From assembly GCF_900110605.1 (NCBI RefSeq), contig NZ_FOFI01000001.1:62001-126000 (forward strand): DNA of 64,000 nucleotides. The letters are read 5' to 3'. A model generated the notes under the pieces. It was not told the DNA's origin. It did no database searches and saw nothing but the letters and a program-made list of their open reading frames with translations. Both the position numbers and the translations under genes were made by a program. This document shows, piece by piece, positions 1 to 8,892 of this stretch. Position 1 is the stretch's first letter. Each line of letters opens with the position of its first letter. The stretch is from Epilithonimonas lactis. Its GTDB lineage: Bacteria > Bacteroidota > Bacteroidia > Flavobacteriales > Weeksellaceae.

Positions 1-836
1 GCCATCAAAGCAGAAACTGAAAAAGAACTGAACGTCAAAATTTGTGAAGAAAAAGAAAGAATAAGAAAGCAACTGGAAGACGATAATGAACTAAAACTGG
101 CGACACTCAGAAAACAGTTGGAAGATCAAAAGAAACTCACCGAAGAAATGAAACGCAAACAGGAACAAGGCTCTATGCAGTTGCAGGGAGAAGTTTTGGA
201 GTTGGCTTTGGAAGATTTTCTTCAGGAAAACTTCAGATGGGACAAGATTGATGAAGTGCAGAAAGGAACTTTAGGAGCAGATGTTTTGCAGACGGTAAAT
301 AACGATATGCTTCAAAATTGCGGTAAGATTATTTACGAAACCAAGCGGACCAAGAATTTTGACCAAAAATGGCTTGATAAATTAAAACAGGATCAGCTGA
401 ATGCCAAAGCCGAAATCGCAGTTCTTGTTACGGAGACATTACCCAAAAACATTGAAAAATTTGATGTAGTTAATGGAATTTGGGTTTGTTCTTATCAGGA
501 AGTAAAATCTTTGGTAGTTGTTCTTCGCCAGATTTTAATAGAAACACAAAAAATAAAAATAGCCAACGAAAACCGAGGCGACAAAATGGAAATCTTGTAC
601 AGCTATTTCACAAGTGGAGAGTTTTCTCAAAAAACAAAACGAATTCTAGAAATATACGATGGTATGCTTACACAACTCGATGCAGAAAAAAAGTAACCCA
701 AAAACTTTGGGCAAAACGCGAAAAAGACATTAGTATTATGAAAGAAAATCTATCCATCGTTTCTGGCGATATTGCGGGAATCACCGGCAAAGAAGTTAAT
801 CTTTTAGAAGAGTATGATTCCTTACTGCTGAAATAA
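1..836 (+). CDS. DUF2130 family protein, C-terminal part, frameshifted near its end
   Basis: The reading frame is open from the first base, so the 5' end lies outside the window. It begins in a charged coiled coil (Glu/Lys-rich, about 55 residues) and runs into the DUF2130 domain (GTLGADVLQTV, IIYETKRTKNF). This family has no firmly assigned role and is often found near restriction systems. The frame stops at 694-696, but homologous-looking sequence (VTQKLWAKREKDISIM...) continues in the -1 frame to 836. The switch falls on A-AAA-AAG at 687-693, immediately before the stop. It could be a sequencing or homopolymer error, a recent inactivating indel, or -1 frameshifting. I treat it as one gene. 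Confidence 0.75.
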
Positions 837-874
837 AAATCTGAAAAAATTTCGTCAGCTTAAAGACAAATTAT

Positions 875-918
875 AAGAACAGCTTTTCATTACAACTTTT
901 GTTGGAAGGCTGTTTCTT
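875..918 (+). terminator. hairpin after the DUF2130 gene
   Basis: AAGAACAGCTT at 875-885 pairs imperfectly with AAGGCTGTTTCTT at 906-918, followed by a T-rich run. It lies between the end of the DUF2130 frame and hsdM, which suits a weak intrinsic terminator. Confidence 0.35.
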
Positions 919-951
919 AATCCTTATTTTTACCCATTACAACTATAATAA

Positions 952-2586
952 ATGATTACAGGAGAATTAAAATCCCAAATAGACCAAATATGGAACATCT
1001 TCTGGACAGGAGGTGAACCGAACACAATAACCATTGTAGAGCAGCTTACCTATCTTATCTTCATCAAAGATCTTGATGAAAAGGAAATCAGAAATGAGCT
1101 TAAAGCAAAACGTGGTTTTACTTATACACCCATTTTCACAGAAGACCAGCAGAATTTCCGTTGGAAAAACCTTAAGGAAATGGATGTCAACGCAAGACAT
1201 CAGATTTTCTCTAATACTGTTGACGGAATTTTCCCGTTCATCCGTTCATTAGGAAAAGAAACCAGCCTTTTTGCAACACACATGAAAGGCGCAACATTCG
1301 GAATCTCAAAACCTTCCGTTTTGGATCAAGTGATAGAAAAGCTTGATAATATTGACATGACCCATCAAGATACTAAGGGAGATATTTATGAATATATGTT
1401 ATCTAAGCTTGAAGGTGGCGGTACTGCGGGTCAATTCCGTACTCCAAGACACATTATAAAAATGATGGTAGAGCTGATGCAGCCTACTTTGGAGGATACC
1501 ATTTCCGATCCTTCCGTGGGAACTGCTGGTTTTTTGGTTGGCGCAAAAGAATATATTGACAAGCACAACGATGTTACTTTGCTAGACAAATATGCTGATC
1601 ACATCAACCGAAAAATGTTTAATGGGACAGAGTTTTCATCTACTATGTTGCGTATCGCCTCTATGAATCTTTATTTGCACGGTGTGGAAGAACCCAACAT
1701 CATTGATGTAGATGCCGTTTCAAAAGACAATACCATTGCCAACGAACATACTTTGATTTTAGCCAATCCACCTTTTAAAGGAACGATTGACAAAGAAAGT
1801 ATTGCTCCTGGACTGAAAAACGTAACCGATACTTCTAAAACCGAATTGTTATTTTTAGCACTAATGCTTCGTCAGCTGAAAACTGGTGGCCGTGCTGCGG
1901 TAATTGTTCCCGACGGCGTACTCTTCGGAAGCGGGAAAGCCTACAAAAGCATTCGTGAAGAAATTATTGCCAACAACAAATTAGAAGCCGTGATTTCCAT
2001 GCCAAGTGGTGTTTTTAAACCTTACGCCGGAGTAAGCACCGCCATTATTATTTTTACAAAAACAGGAAACGGAGGTACCAACAATGTATGGTTCTATGAT
2101 ATGTTGGCCGATGGAAAATCTCTGGACGACAAACGCACGCTCTTGGTAGACGAAGATCTGTTTATCTCTTTCTCTTTTGGGAATGCACTAGAAACGATGG
2201 ATTTAGAAACCAAACAAAAGCTGCACAGCAAGTTTAATCTGCCTCAGATCATAGACCATTATCATTATTACAAAAGCGATTTCTTCAAAAAAAATCATGC
2301 TGAAAACGGTGAAGTGTTGCAGGTAAAAGACCTACCAGAGAATTTAGGTTTTAATGATTTCATGCCCGAAACCATTACCCACGATTACAGCGACAGAACT
2401 TCGCAGTCTTTCTTGGTGCCGTTTAAAGATATTGCAGCCAATGATTGGGATCTTTCTATCAACCGATACAAGGAAATTGTTTACGAGGAAGTTGAATTTG
2501 ATGCGCCGAGTGTGATTTTGGGGAGGATTAATCAACTGGATGCTGAAAGACAAAAAGTTTTACTTGAACTAATTAAATTCTCATAG
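952..2586 (+). CDS. hsdM: Type I restriction-modification system, methyltransferase subunit HsdM
   Basis: This is the adenine-N6 DNA methyltransferase subunit of a type I restriction-modification complex (M2S methylase, R2M2S nuclease). An N-terminal helical HsdM_N region (about 1-130) is followed by GQFRTPRHIIKMMV (about 160-173), the SAM-binding motif DPSVGTAGFL (186-195) and the catalytic motif IV NPPF (272-275). At 544 residues it has the usual length. It starts at ATG 952 and is followed after 2 bases by hsdS, so the two are probably co-translated. All expected motifs are present and it looks functional. Confidence 0.96.
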   Translation: MITGELKSQIDQIWNIFWTGGEPNTITIVEQLTYLIFIKDLDEKEIRNELKAKRGFTYTPIFTEDQQNFRWKNLKEMDVNARHQIFSNTVDGIFPFIRSLGKETSLFATHMKGATFGISKPSVLDQVIEKLDNIDMTHQDTKGDIYEYMLSKLEGGGTAGQFRTPRHIIKMMVELMQPTLEDTISDPSVGTAGFLVGAKEYIDKHNDVTLLDKYADHINRKMFNGTEFSSTMLRIASMNLYLHGVEEPNIIDVDAVSKDNTIANEHTLILANPPFKGTIDKESIAPGLKNVTDTSKTELLFLALMLRQLKTGGRAAVIVPDGVLFGSGKAYKSIREEIIANNKLEAVISMPSGVFKPYAGVSTAIIIFTKTGNGGTNNVWFYDMLADGKSLDDKRTLLVDEDLFISFSFGNALETMDLETKQKLHSKFNLPQIIDHYHYYKSDFFKKNHAENGEVLQVKDLPENLGFNDFMPETITHDYSDRTSQSFLVPFKDIAANDWDLSINRYKEIVYEEVEFDAPSVILGRINQLDAERQKVLLELIKFS

Positions 2587-2588
2587 TA

Positions 2589-3716
2589 ATGCTGAAAGAA
2601 AATTTAGGAGAATTAACTGCTATAAAAACAGGACGGTTGGATGTAAATGCAGAAAATCCAACCGGAAAATACCCTTTTTTTACTTGTTCTAAAAATCATA
2701 CATACATTGATCAATTTGCTTTCGATGGAGAGTTTGTATTAGTTGCAGGTAATGGTGATTTAAATGTAAAATATTATAATGGTAAGTTTAATGCATATCA
2801 AAGAACATATGTAATTCAAGCTAAATCAAAACTAGATGGTAAGTATTTATTTTATTTCCTTGAATCTTATATAGAAAAGCTGAGAGAGCAATCAATAGGA
2901 GGAGTAATTAAATATATAAAAATTGGTAATTTAACCGACGCTAAAATTCCACTTCCGCCCCTCGAAACCCAAAAAGACATCGCCCAGATTTTAGATGATG
3001 CAGCTGCTTTGCGAGACAAAACCCGCCAACTTATTAAAGAATACGATGTTCTCGCACAATCTATTTTTTTGGAGATGTTTGGGGATCCGGTGAGAAATGA
3101 AAAGGGATTTGAATTAAGAATTCTACAGGATTTTTATTTTAATATGAAAGAAGGAACAAAATGTGGTCCATTTGGAGGTGCTTTAAAGAAAGAAGAATTT
3201 GTTGAAAGTGGAATTGCAGTTTGGAATATGGATAATATTTCTAAAAATGGAGAATTAATAGAAATTATCAACCTATGGATTACACCAGAGAAATATGAAA
3301 AACTAAAATCTTATTCAGTCGAAAATAATGATATAATAATTTCGAGAGCTGGAACAGTAGGTAAAATGTGCGTTGTTAATTCAAATTTCAAAAAGTCAAT
3401 TATCAGTACAAATTTGATAAGATTAAGACTTAATAGTGATAAATTATTGCCTTTATTTTTTTCATTTATGATGAATCATTTTAAGGATAGGGTTGGAAGG
3501 CTAAAAAAAGGTTCAGATGATGGCTTTACACACATGAATACTGGAATCTTAAATACTTTAAGTTTTCCTTATCCTCCAATAGACCTCCAAAACCAATTCG
3601 CCGAAAAAATCACCTTAATCAAGCAACAAAAAGAACTCGCAAAACAGGAACTCAAAGAAAGTGAAGATTTGTTTAATTGCCTTTTGCAGAAAGCGTTTAA
3701 AGGAGAATTGGGATAA
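2589..3716 (+). CDS. hsdS: Type I restriction-modification system, specificity subunit HsdS
   Basis: This is the DNA-recognition subunit. It has the standard duplicated layout. Target-recognition domain 1 (about 1-115) is followed by a conserved helical spacer containing PLPPLETQKDIAQILDDA (about 118-160) and EMFGDPVRNEKG. Target-recognition domain 2 (about 175-330) is followed by a second spacer, PPIDLQNQFAEKITLIKQQK. At 375 residues it is a typical two-domain HsdS. The recognition domains are visibly more AT-rich than the spacers, as expected when these domains are exchanged by recombination. It begins 2 bases after hsdM. The target sequence cannot be predicted from this. Confidence 0.95.
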   Translation: MLKENLGELTAIKTGRLDVNAENPTGKYPFFTCSKNHTYIDQFAFDGEFVLVAGNGDLNVKYYNGKFNAYQRTYVIQAKSKLDGKYLFYFLESYIEKLREQSIGGVIKYIKIGNLTDAKIPLPPLETQKDIAQILDDAAALRDKTRQLIKEYDVLAQSIFLEMFGDPVRNEKGFELRILQDFYFNMKEGTKCGPFGGALKKEEFVESGIAVWNMDNISKNGELIEIINLWITPEKYEKLKSYSVENNDIIISRAGTVGKMCVVNSNFKKSIISTNLIRLRLNSDKLLPLFFSFMMNHFKDRVGRLKKGSDDGFTHMNTGILNTLSFPYPPIDLQNQFAEKITLIKQQKELAKQELKESEDLFNCLLQKAFKGELG

Positions 3717-3810
3717 CGTCATTCCTCGCAACTCCTCGCAATGACAGAAGAATGCTTATATAAGAGAATTAAAAAAAAAAACAAACAGAAATGCAATAGA
3801 GAATAAGGTT

Positions 3811-3966
3811 TTAGAGCCTGTTTAAATTTCATCAAAATTAATTTCCCCAACCCTAAAGGATGTAATTTTGATGAAATTTTAGAAGCTTTTTTCCTTCCTT
3901 TAGGGTTGGGGAAAAGAAAAAAGCTTCGAAAATTTGTTTTTTAATAATTTTTAAACAGGCTCTTAA
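3811..3966. mobile_element. MITE-like element with nested inverted repeats
   Basis: The ends are inverted copies of AGAGCCTGTTTAAA (left about 3813-3826, right about 3950-3963). Inside are further perfect or near-perfect inverted repeats: a 17-bp pair at 3824-3840/3863-3879, a CCCCAACCCTAAAGG arm (about 3845-3859) with its complement (3897-3911), and GAAGCTTTTTT (3882-3892) with its complement near 3917-3927. There is no coding capacity. It fills the hsdS-hsdR gap. It looks like a small non-autonomous element; a structured RNA or strong terminator is the alternative. I could not settle the target-site duplication. Confidence 0.55.
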
Positions 3967-4039
3967 TGATTTAAGAGAAAAAAAATAGTTTTTTTGTAAA
4001 TTGAATGTCAAATCATTCATCATTTTTCAATCATCAATT

Positions 4040-7000
4040 ATGAATACCAATTTTCACCTCCTCGCCACAGAATGGGCAGAATTTTTCGACCGATGTACCA
4101 AAGCCGAAAAATTTGTCATTACCGATCCACGCACTTCTTTGATGATTAGCAGATCTGCGCTAGAACTGGCTGTGAATTGGATGTTTAGTAATGATGAAGA
4201 ATTAGATTTACCTTTCGATACTTCGCTCAACTCTTTGATGAAGCAACGAAGTTTTCAGGATCAGTTTCAGCAAAAATTTTATACCGAAATCGATTTAATT
4301 CGCAAAGTAGGAAATCTCGCCATTCACAACAAAAAAGTTTCTGAATACGATTCTAGAACAATTATCGATCATCTTTTTTATTTTGCAAAATGGTTTACAA
4401 AATCCTACTCAGAACAGGATTTAGGAGATTTAGGATTTTTCGATTGGGATTTTGTTCCCACAGAAGGTGCCGAAGTTTTATCTAAAAAAGAACTAGAAAA
4501 ACTTCAGGAAAAATTTGATGACGATCTCGAGCAATTTAAAAATAAACTCAAAGAATTTGCTGAGAAAAATGCAGCTTTAGCAGAAACCAATGCGCTCTAC
4601 AAAAGACAAATAGAAGAGTTGCAGGCGCAGATAGAAGCCAACAAACAACTCGCCAACAGAGCCGAAGAAACCACCCACCCAAGAAACGAGTACGAAACCA
4701 GAAAATACTTCATCGATGTTTCGCTTCGTGAAGCAGGTTGGGATTTGGCAGGAAGCAAAGACAAAGAATTCAAAGTGCAATATATGCCTTCTTCTACCAA
4801 CGTTTCCGAAACTGGCTACATCGATTATGTACTTTGGGACGATGATGGTTTGCCATTGGCAGTAGTAGAAGCCAAAAAAACCATGGAAAATGCGTCCAAA
4901 GGTGAGAATCAGGCGCAACTCTACGCAGAATCTCTGGAGAAAATGTTTGGGCGAAGACCTGTAATGTACTACACCAACGGTTTTGAAACCTATTTGTGGG
5001 ACGATCAATTCTACAAAAAATCTAGATTGGTGCACGGTTTTTATACCAAAAAAGAACTACAGACTTTAATGTTCCGTAGAGTAAATCGCCAAGACATTAG
5101 AACGACAACAATAGACACTACTATCACCGACAGAGCGTATCAGTTGAGAGCCATTCGGTCGGTTGCAGAACATTTCGCTGGCAACGATAAAACCTCAGAA
5201 AAACTTATCGGCACCCATCGTGCTGCACTTTTGGTTTTGGCAACAGGTACAGGAAAAACCAGAATCAGTATTGCTATTTCAAAATTGTTGTTGGAAGCCA
5301 ATTGGGCAAAAAGAATACTATTCCTTGCAGACCGTAGAAGTTTGGTAAGACAAGCGAAAAATAATTTCGTGAAGCTGATGCCAGAACACACCTGCGTGAA
5401 TTTACTCGTAGAAAAAGACAATCCCGACGCCAGAATTGCGTTTTCTACTTACCCGACGATGATGGGATTGATCGATGGTTCCAAAGACAATGACAAACGT
5501 TTTTATGGCGTAGGTCATTTTGATTTAATCATTATCGACGAAGCTCACCGCTCGATTTATAAAAAATACGCAGCAATTTTCGATTATTTTGATGCAATGT
5601 TTTTAGGTTTAACAGCAACACCGATTGAAAATATCGACAGAAGTACTTACTCAATGTTTGGCTTGCCAGATAAATCGCCGACAGATGCTTATACCTTTGA
5701 AGAAGCGGTTTTCAACAAACATTTAGTTCCTTATCATTCCATAGAAGTTCCTACCAAATTTTTAAGAAGCGGTATTCATTACGACGAATTATCGGAAGAA
5801 GAAAAAGAAGAATTTGAAGAAGAAATCTTAGATGGCGAAGAAGCATCTGGCGAAGAAGTGATTGAGGCAAATGAACTTAATAATTGGCTTTTTAATAAAG
5901 ATACCGCCATAAAAACGCTTAAATATCTCGTAGATAAAGGAATCAAAAAAAGAGACGGCAGCGAACTTGGAAAAACAATTATTTTTGCCCGAAACAGAAA
6001 GCATGCTCAATTTCTGAGAGATATGTTTCTGGAGCTAGATCCGGAATTGTATGGCAACGAATATGTAAAAGTAATTACCCATGGCGAGCCAAAAGCCGAA
6101 GAATTTATCGAAAGATTTTGCGACGAGGAGAAAGAAAGGCTTCCCCAGATTGTAATCTCGGTAGATATGATGGATACAGGAATTGATGCGCCGAGCTGCG
6201 TAAATTTGATGTTCTACAAACCTGTAAAATCGTATGCCAAATTCTGGCAGATGATTGGTCGTGGTTCCCGATTGAGGAAAAACCTTTTTGGTGATGGTTT
6301 AGACAAAGAACACTTCTTGATTTTTGATCTCTACGGAAACTTTGAATTCTTCAGAGAAAACCCAAAAGGCATGGAAGCGAGTTCACAAAAAAGCCTGAAT
6401 GAGATTGTCTTTGGCTTAAAATTACAATTGGCTTTGTATCTGAAAGGCGAAACTTTCAGTGAGGATCCTGAACTTCAAGATTATAGCGTGAGTTTGCTCA
6501 ACGAATTGCATCAATCGATTGCAGAACTCAACAAAAATCGCTTCGATGTAAAAATGAAACTGGAAACAGTGATGGATTACAACAGCCGTGAAACCTGGAA
6601 TCATCTCGACAAAGGAGAAGTGAAAAAGATTAATGATGTATTGGCGCCATTGGTAAGACCCGCTCAATCTGATACTGATCTCGCTCGTTTTTATGATAAA
6701 ATGATTTATGCTTTGATGCTGAAACGCATTGAAACTCCCAATACAGAAGAGTTTATGGCAAGATTGAGCGTTCCGATTGCTAAAGTGGCAACGATCTCAA
6801 AAAAACTGCTCAAAAAAACAAGCATCCCTGAAATTAAAAACAATGAGGATTTGGTAAAACTCCCATTACAAGAAGATTTCTGGAAAAACGACGGCTTGAA
6901 ACATCTCGAAAAAATACGTCAAGGCATTAGAGAATTGGTGAAATACATTGATCCGCTAGATCAGAAATATGTAACGACCAATTTTGAGGATGAAATTTTA

Positions 7001-7522
7001 GAAAACGAAATTTTAATTACTGGTGTTAATGAAGAACGTTCCTTCTATGGAAATATTTTCGCCAACAATCTTCACCGTTTAGAAGAGTTGGTAAGGGAGA
7101 ATAAAAACAATATCACAATCAAAAGAATCCAGAATGGTGATGTGATTACCGAAGACGAATTACAGTCGCTGGAAAAAATTCTATTCTCGGATAAAGTAAA
7201 AAAAGAGCAGGTTGAAAATGAATTGGGAAGTCAGCTAAATCTCGTGAATTTCATAGTCAATCTAATCGGTTTGTCTGAAGAGAAAGTAAACACAGCATTC
7301 TCAGAGTTCATGAATCAATATCAGCTTTCGGCGGTTCAGATTCAGTTTCTTGATACACTAAAATTATTCCTTACCAAAAACGGAAAAATAGATCCGCTAA
7401 AACTTTATGATTCTCCATTTAAAAACTTCCATAACCAAGGAATTGATGGGATTTTTAATAATGAACAAGCAGATAATATTTTTAGTATTATTGAACATTT
7501 CAATCATAGCCAAGCGAATTAA
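4040..7522 (+). CDS. hsdR: Type I restriction-modification system, restriction subunit HsdR
   Basis: This is the motor and nuclease subunit that translocates DNA and cuts at a distance. Order of parts: a DUF4145-like N-terminal region (about 1-120), a coiled coil (about 145-215), and the HsdR_N PD-(D/E)xK nuclease (YIDYVLWDDDG with VVEAKK, about 260-280). Then come helicase motif I TGTGKT (about 401-406), the DEAH box (about 500), helicase motif VI region MIGRGSRLRKNLFGDG, and an EcoEI-type C-terminal domain. Length is 1,160 residues. I chose ATG 4040 (MNTNFHLLATEW) over an upstream TTG at 4001, whose extra residues lack family character. It is separated from hsdS by the MITE-like element, so it may have its own promoter. 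Confidence 0.95.
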   Translation: MNTNFHLLATEWAEFFDRCTKAEKFVITDPRTSLMISRSALELAVNWMFSNDEELDLPFDTSLNSLMKQRSFQDQFQQKFYTEIDLIRKVGNLAIHNKKVSEYDSRTIIDHLFYFAKWFTKSYSEQDLGDLGFFDWDFVPTEGAEVLSKKELEKLQEKFDDDLEQFKNKLKEFAEKNAALAETNALYKRQIEELQAQIEANKQLANRAEETTHPRNEYETRKYFIDVSLREAGWDLAGSKDKEFKVQYMPSSTNVSETGYIDYVLWDDDGLPLAVVEAKKTMENASKGENQAQLYAESLEKMFGRRPVMYYTNGFETYLWDDQFYKKSRLVHGFYTKKELQTLMFRRVNRQDIRTTTIDTTITDRAYQLRAIRSVAEHFAGNDKTSEKLIGTHRAALLVLATGTGKTRISIAISKLLLEANWAKRILFLADRRSLVRQAKNNFVKLMPEHTCVNLLVEKDNPDARIAFSTYPTMMGLIDGSKDNDKRFYGVGHFDLIIIDEAHRSIYKKYAAIFDYFDAMFLGLTATPIENIDRSTYSMFGLPDKSPTDAYTFEEAVFNKHLVPYHSIEVPTKFLRSGIHYDELSEEEKEEFEEEILDGEEASGEEVIEANELNNWLFNKDTAIKTLKYLVDKGIKKRDGSELGKTIIFARNRKHAQFLRDMFLELDPELYGNEYVKVITHGEPKAEEFIERFCDEEKERLPQIVISVDMMDTGIDAPSCVNLMFYKPVKSYAKFWQMIGRGSRLRKNLFGDGLDKEHFLIFDLYGNFEFFRENPKGMEASSQKSLNEIVFGLKLQLALYLKGETFSEDPELQDYSVSLLNELHQSIAELNKNRFDVKMKLETVMDYNSRETWNHLDKGEVKKINDVLAPLVRPAQSDTDLARFYDKMIYALMLKRIETPNTEEFMARLSVPIAKVATISKKLLKKTSIPEIKNNEDLVKLPLQEDFWKNDGLKHLEKIRQGIRELVKYIDPLDQKYVTTNFEDEILENEILITGVNEERSFYGNIFANNLHRLEELVRENKNNITIKRIQNGDVITEDELQSLEKILFSDKVKKEQVENELGSQLNLVNFIVNLIGLSEEKVNTAFSEFMNQYQLSAVQIQFLDTLKLFLTKNGKIDPLKLYDSPFKNFHNQGIDGIFNNEQADNIFSIIEHFNHSQAN

Positions 7523-7569
7523 AATAGATTAAAGGCTTCGAATTTTCATGATTAAATTTAATACATAAC

Positions 7570-7606
7570 AGTCCTGCTTAAGTTAACTTAAGTAGGACTA
7601 TTATTT
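7570..7606 (+). terminator. terminator-like palindrome after hsdR
   Basis: AGTCCTGCTTAAGTT (7570-7584) is followed directly by its near-perfect complement (7585-7599, one mismatch) and then ATTATTTTC. It lies 48 bases after the hsdR stop. Confidence 0.5.
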
Positions 7607-7743
7607 TCAGCCGGAAAATAATTAATAAATATATTTCCTTTTAATTATAATCTCTTTATTCAAAAAATATTCTAATTAGAAATAAGTAGAAAAAAAATAA
7701 GGCCAAATTTTTTTCTGTGCAGTTCTGCTGCATACGTAGTGTG

Positions 7744-7751
7744 TAGATTTG
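7744..7751 (+). promoter_or_regulatory. candidate -7 box of the CBASS operon
   Basis: TAGATTTG matches the Bacteroidota sigma-A -7 consensus TAnnTTTG and lies about 60 bases before the CD-NTase start. I see no clear -33 TTTG at the usual spacing, so the match is partial. Confidence 0.4.
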
Positions 7752-7812
7752 CTTCATGGTTCACAAAGGGAACTAAGAATTATCAAGTAAATATTAATTT
7801 AAAAATTAAATT

Positions 7813-8892
7813 ATGAATAACAACTATTCGGAAAGATTAATTAATCTTAAAAACAGGTATAATCCTGACGGCATTTTCTTATCTAAAGCATTTTCTGATT
7901 TAGATATTTCCAAATTGTCTTATAATAGCTCATCAGATGATTATGTTAGATTTGCTATGGCTGCGGTTGACGATAAATTTACAGACGATATTAAGAAAGC
8001 TGGAAATAATGTTAAAATGCATTTGCAGAGAACATTGTCTAATGTAGATTACGAGTATCAAGGCTCAGTAATGACTGACACTCATATCAAAGCAAATAGT
8101 GATATTGATTTATTAGTGATTTCAAACCGATTCTATAATATTCCAAGTAATTTTGAATTACAATCTTTGATAAATGATTATTCATTAAACACATCTCAGA
8201 GAACATTGGTACAAGATATTATAAATTCGCCCCGTTTTACTGAAGATTCAGATGCAGTTCTACTACAAAATAGGAAGGTTTCAGAGGAAACATTACAAAG
8301 GCAATATATTTCCTGCGATACTAAAAAATCTAAATGTGTAACAATTTATAATTCGGATTTAAGGAAGTATGTTGACACTGTTATTGCCTGTTATGATGAT
8401 GATGTTTTTTCTTTGAAAAATCTAAGAGAAAAGAAATATAGAGGAATAAAAATTTACGAGAAGAACGTCGGAACAGGAAAAACTGATCATCCATTTTTCA
8501 CTATCGACTCAATAAATACGAAAAGCGCTTTGGCACATGGACGATTAAAAAAAATGATTCGTTTTTTAAAAAATTTCATGTTTGATTCATCTTATAATTA
8601 TCAAGAATTGAAATCGTTTGGTGTAAATATTATTTGTTACAATATCGAAGTGTCGAGATATAATACATTGCATTATGTTGAATTACTTTTAATTATGCAA
8701 CAGCAACTTAAAAAGATAATTACGGACTCTATTTATATGTCTTCTCTAACAAGTATCGATGGATCAGAAAAATTATTTTATGATTCTAACGGGAATTTTT
8801 ACGACAAAAAGTTTAATGAAGTTAAACAACTTGAAAATGAGTTAAGTGTCTTAATTAATGATATTTATTATAATTTTAAAAAAGCAATATAA
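7813..8892 (+). CDS. CBASS CD-NTase (CdnE-like cyclic dinucleotide synthase)
   Basis: This is a nucleotidyltransferase of the cGAS/DncV-like (CD-NTase) superfamily. It would make a cyclic dinucleotide when a phage is sensed. The catalytic signature is visible: G84-S85, then D97-x-D99 (ANSDIDLLVIS), with a probable third carboxylate at D188 (KYVDTVIAC). At 359 residues it has the normal length. It overlaps the next gene, a TIR-STING effector, by one base (TAATG), so they form a two-gene type I CBASS operon without Cap2/Cap3. Related TIR-STING operons use CdnE enzymes that make 3',3'-c-di-GMP, so that product is inferred here. The sequence is strongly AT-rich, consistent with transfer. Confidence 0.9.
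   Translation: MNNNYSERLINLKNRYNPDGIFLSKAFSDLDISKLSYNSSSDDYVRFAMAAVDDKFTDDIKKAGNNVKMHLQRTLSNVDYEYQGSVMTDTHIKANSDIDLLVISNRFYNIPSNFELQSLINDYSLNTSQRTLVQDIINSPRFTEDSDAVLLQNRKVSEETLQRQYISCDTKKSKCVTIYNSDLRKYVDTVIACYDDDVFSLKNLREKKYRGIKIYEKNVGTGKTDHPFFTIDSINTKSALAHGRLKKMIRFLKNFMFDSSYNYQELKSFGVNIICYNIEVSRYNTLHYVELLLIMQQQLKKIITDSIYMSSLTSIDGSEKLFYDSNGNFYDKKFNEVKQLENELSVLINDIYYNFKKAI

Noticed and set aside
480-836. Separate 118-residue gene in the -1 frame after the DUF2130 gene
   Set aside because: Only its second half resembles the DUF2130 C-terminus. The first half is an out-of-frame reading of the DUF2130 gene, so it is better explained by the frameshift.
3811-3966. Simple terminator for hsdS
   Set aside because: The matching ends and several nested inverted repeats over 155 bases go beyond a terminator, though it may also act as one.
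4001-4039. Longer HsdR start at a TTG (MNVKSFIIFQSSI)
   Set aside because: The added residues do not look like the family and ATG 4040 starts MNTNFHLLATEW, a typical beginning.
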